Source: DSWT01 sp035415725 (GTDB lineage Bacteria > Chloroflexota > Anaerolineae > B4-G1 > SLSP01). From it: a DNA stretch of 8,330 nt. The stretch spans positions 1 to 8,330 of the forward strand of contig DAOOGN010000126.1 in NCBI GenBank assembly GCA_035415725.1, written 5' to 3'. The notes under the pieces are model-generated. The model was given only the letters and a program-made list of their open reading frames with translations, made no database searches and was not told the origin of the DNA. The position numbers and the translations under genes are program-made. This document shows positions 6,760-8,330 of this stretch, piece by piece. Each line of letters starts with the position of its first letter. Position 1 is the stretch's first letter.

Positions 6760-8220
6760 GTGAACGACGAAGCTCGACAAAAACTCCGTGCTATCGTGGA
6801 TAAGTATGGTCAGAGCGTCGTGGATGATCCTCGACGCTGTAGGGCGTTGCTGCTTGATTACTGCGGTCAGCATCGCCGTGAAATCTTTGTGCTGAATATC
6901 GCGCAGGAAGAGCGTGTCGCCGGCGATTTACAGGAGGGCACAGGCAATATCCCACTGCCGGTGTTAACGGCACAACTGACCCAACGATTGGTGGATAATC
7001 GCGCCCTGGCTGAAGATGCAGCGCGGTGGGCCGTAGAGGCGTGGGCGTATGCACTGCGCCTGGGCAACGGCGAACCGACGACCCCGCCGTCTGTCGCCGT
7101 CCCAGCAGTGGAGAAGCGCCCGACCCCGCCGTTCTCTGAACCGGCGCCCGCCATCTCTGAGCCGACCCCGCCGCCGCTCCCGGCGTCATCTCCCTCAACG
7201 TCCTTCGTGTCGAGCCACACCATCGAGGTTTACAGTCGCCCGCGTCGTTCTCCCGATGGCAAGTGGCAGAGACTCGGCGTGACACCCGGCAGCATCGATG
7301 TGCCGCAGGATCACGTGCTGGGCCTGCGCTTTTTCAACTTCACCGCCAGGGAACTCGGAACCTGGATCGGCGAAGTGCAAAACCCGGACAACGTGATCTC
7401 GCTGGATTTGAATGGCACAATCAGCGACGCCGGCATGTCTGCCCTGCGCGTCTTCTCCCATTTGACCTATCTGGAAGCCGACAATGCCGAGCGGGTGACT
7501 AACGCCGGGATGGCCCAGTTGGTCTACCTGCCGCATCTGAAGACCCTTAACTTTGCCTGGACCACCGGCATCAACGATGCCGGATGGGCCTACTTGCGTT
7601 TGCTGCCGGATTTAGTCACCCTGAGCTTGCCCTGGTCAGGTATTTCCGACGCCGCGTTGCAGTACCTGGCCTCTCTGCCCCGGCTGGCCGTTCTGGAACT
7701 GCGCGAATGTAAGCACATCACGGGTACCGGCTTCGCCTCCTTGAAAGGTGCACGTAATCTTGTCGCCGTGGATCTGGCCGGTGCGACCCAGCTCACCGAT
7801 GGAGGTCTGCCCTATATCAGTACTCTCAGGAACTTGACCAAGCTCGACCTTTCCCGTTGTCCTCAAGTGACCCGCCAGGGAATCGTTTACCTGCGCGACC
7901 TGCCGAACCTCTCGTATCTTGACCTGTCCCGAAATGGTCAAATCGAGGATAAAGGTGTGGCGACGCTGTGTGACTTGCCGCGTCTTTCCACGCTGAACCT
8001 GGCGTGGACCACCATCACCGACGCCGGGCTGCGTCATATCGGCGACATCCTCAGCTTGCTCTACCTTGATCTCTCCCACTGCCAGTCCATCACCGACAAG
8101 GGATTGCTGCACTTGACCCGTCTCAAGAACCTGGCCTACCTCAATGTCGGCGGGTGCACGCACATCACCCAGCGCGGTTTGAACCGACTCACGCGGCCCG
8201 GCCTCTATGTGCTGCGCTAA
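6760..8220 (+). CDS. Leucine-rich repeat protein with N-terminal helical domain
   Basis: This 486-residue protein has four parts. Residues 1-103 form a helical domain with KYGQSVVDDPRRCRALLLDY (15-34), HRREIFVL (38-45) and a closing DAARWAVEAWAYAL (86-99); I recall similar segments at the N-terminus of other multidomain bacterial proteins. Residues 104-149 are a Pro-rich linker. Residues 150-210 look like a beta-type connector. Residues 211-486 hold 11 leucine-rich repeats of 24-25 residues, with a pattern close to LxxLDLSxCxxITDxGLxxLxxLxxL, the cysteine-containing type also found in F-box LRR proteins. It lacks a signal peptide, membrane helix or kinase motifs, so it is probably a cytoplasmic recognition or scaffold protein. 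The GTG at 6760 is the first start after an in-frame stop (6748-6750) but has no clear ribosome binding site. Its partners are likely the upstream vWA and PP2C proteins. Confidence 0.85.
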   Translation: MNDEARQKLRAIVDKYGQSVVDDPRRCRALLLDYCGQHRREIFVLNIAQEERVAGDLQEGTGNIPLPVLTAQLTQRLVDNRALAEDAARWAVEAWAYALRLGNGEPTTPPSVAVPAVEKRPTPPFSEPAPAISEPTPPPLPASSPSTSFVSSHTIEVYSRPRRSPDGKWQRLGVTPGSIDVPQDHVLGLRFFNFTARELGTWIGEVQNPDNVISLDLNGTISDAGMSALRVFSHLTYLEADNAERVTNAGMAQLVYLPHLKTLNFAWTTGINDAGWAYLRLLPDLVTLSLPWSGISDAALQYLASLPRLAVLELRECKHITGTGFASLKGARNLVAVDLAGATQLTDGGLPYISTLRNLTKLDLSRCPQVTRQGIVYLRDLPNLSYLDLSRNGQIEDKGVATLCDLPRLSTLNLAWTTITDAGLRHIGDILSLLYLDLSHCQSITDKGLLHLTRLKNLAYLNVGGCTHITQRGLNRLTRPGLYVLR

Positions 8221-8270
8221 CCGGCGTGACTCGCAAACCGACATACCACTTGAATAAGGGGGCTAATCTG

Positions 8271-8300
8271 ATGAATTTTGGTATCTATTCAGGCTCGTAA
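8271..8300 (+). pseudogene. Possible interrupted 5' end of a fourth cassette gene
   Basis: AAGGGGG at 8256-8262 sits eight bases before an ATG at 8271, 50 bp after the LRR stop and much like the ribosome binding site of the PP2C gene. The frame encodes MNFGIYSGS and stops at 8298-8300. The inverted repeat starts at 8280, so only the first three codons lie outside it. The simplest reading is that a mobile element inserted at the start of the next gene and replaced its remainder in this window. A chance start codon is the alternative. Confidence 0.3.
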
Positions 8301-8330
8301 ACCTGACGAAGCCACTTATTCCCTATGCCA
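8280..8330. repeat. Right copy of the perfect 51-bp inverted repeat
   Basis: This is the exact reverse complement of 4-54 and reaches the last base of the window, so the repeat may continue beyond it. Its inner boundary falls within a short reading frame that has its own ribosome binding site, which supports an insertion event at this point. Ending the sequence at a repeat is also what an assembler does when a multicopy insertion sequence flanks a unique region. Confidence 0.95.

Noticed and set aside
1..8330. CRISPR array, tRNA or rRNA genes, toxin-antitoxin pair
   Set aside because: No regularly spaced repeats, tRNA-like cloverleaf with conserved arms, rRNA signature, or paired small toxin/antitoxin genes were found. 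The SdpI-family gene has no SdpC-like toxin beside it.

Overview
The window is a moderately GC-rich stretch from an uncultured or environmental bacterium. Every convincing gene is on the + strand. Strong AGGAGG-type ribosome binding sites, a UroD/MtaA-like protein, an SdpI-family membrane protein, a DUF5680 protein and a TerY-like vWA/PP2C pair together suggest Chloroflexota. That assignment is an inference from gene content, not from a marker gene.

Layout: (1) Positions 4-54 and 8280-8330 form a perfect 51-bp inverted repeat that brackets the whole window. No transposase lies between the copies, so they are either ends of two flanking insertion sequence copies or terminal inverted repeats of a larger unit. 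(2) Positions 189-4172 hold four tandem metabolic or accessory genes: an altronate/galactarate dehydratase-family (UxaA-like) enzyme, a small SdpI-family membrane protein, a uroporphyrinogen decarboxylase/MtaA-superfamily protein and a DUF5680 protein. (3) Positions 4173-4462 are non-coding, with a good sigma70-type promoter and a MITE-like element carrying three adjacent hairpins. (4) Positions 4463-8220 hold a signalling cassette: a TerY-like vWA protein, a PP2C phosphatase 17 bp downstream, and, after a 177-bp gap rich in inverted and direct repeats, a 486-aa protein with a helical N-terminal domain, a Pro-rich linker and 11 leucine-rich repeats. (5) After the LRR gene, a ribosome binding site and ATG begin a reading frame that runs into the right inverted repeat after three codons, as if a fourth gene had been interrupted.

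Working model: the first four genes could form one transcription unit (a hydroxy acid dehydratase plus a corrinoid/methyltransferase-like UroD protein), but no shared pathway can be proved. The vWA-PP2C pair resembles two thirds of the known TerY-type vWA/PP2C/Ser-Thr kinase triad. No kinase is visible here. The next complete gene is an LRR protein, which makes the cassette a candidate variant phosphosignalling or conflict system with an LRR recognition subunit. The kinase may instead lie beyond the right repeat.
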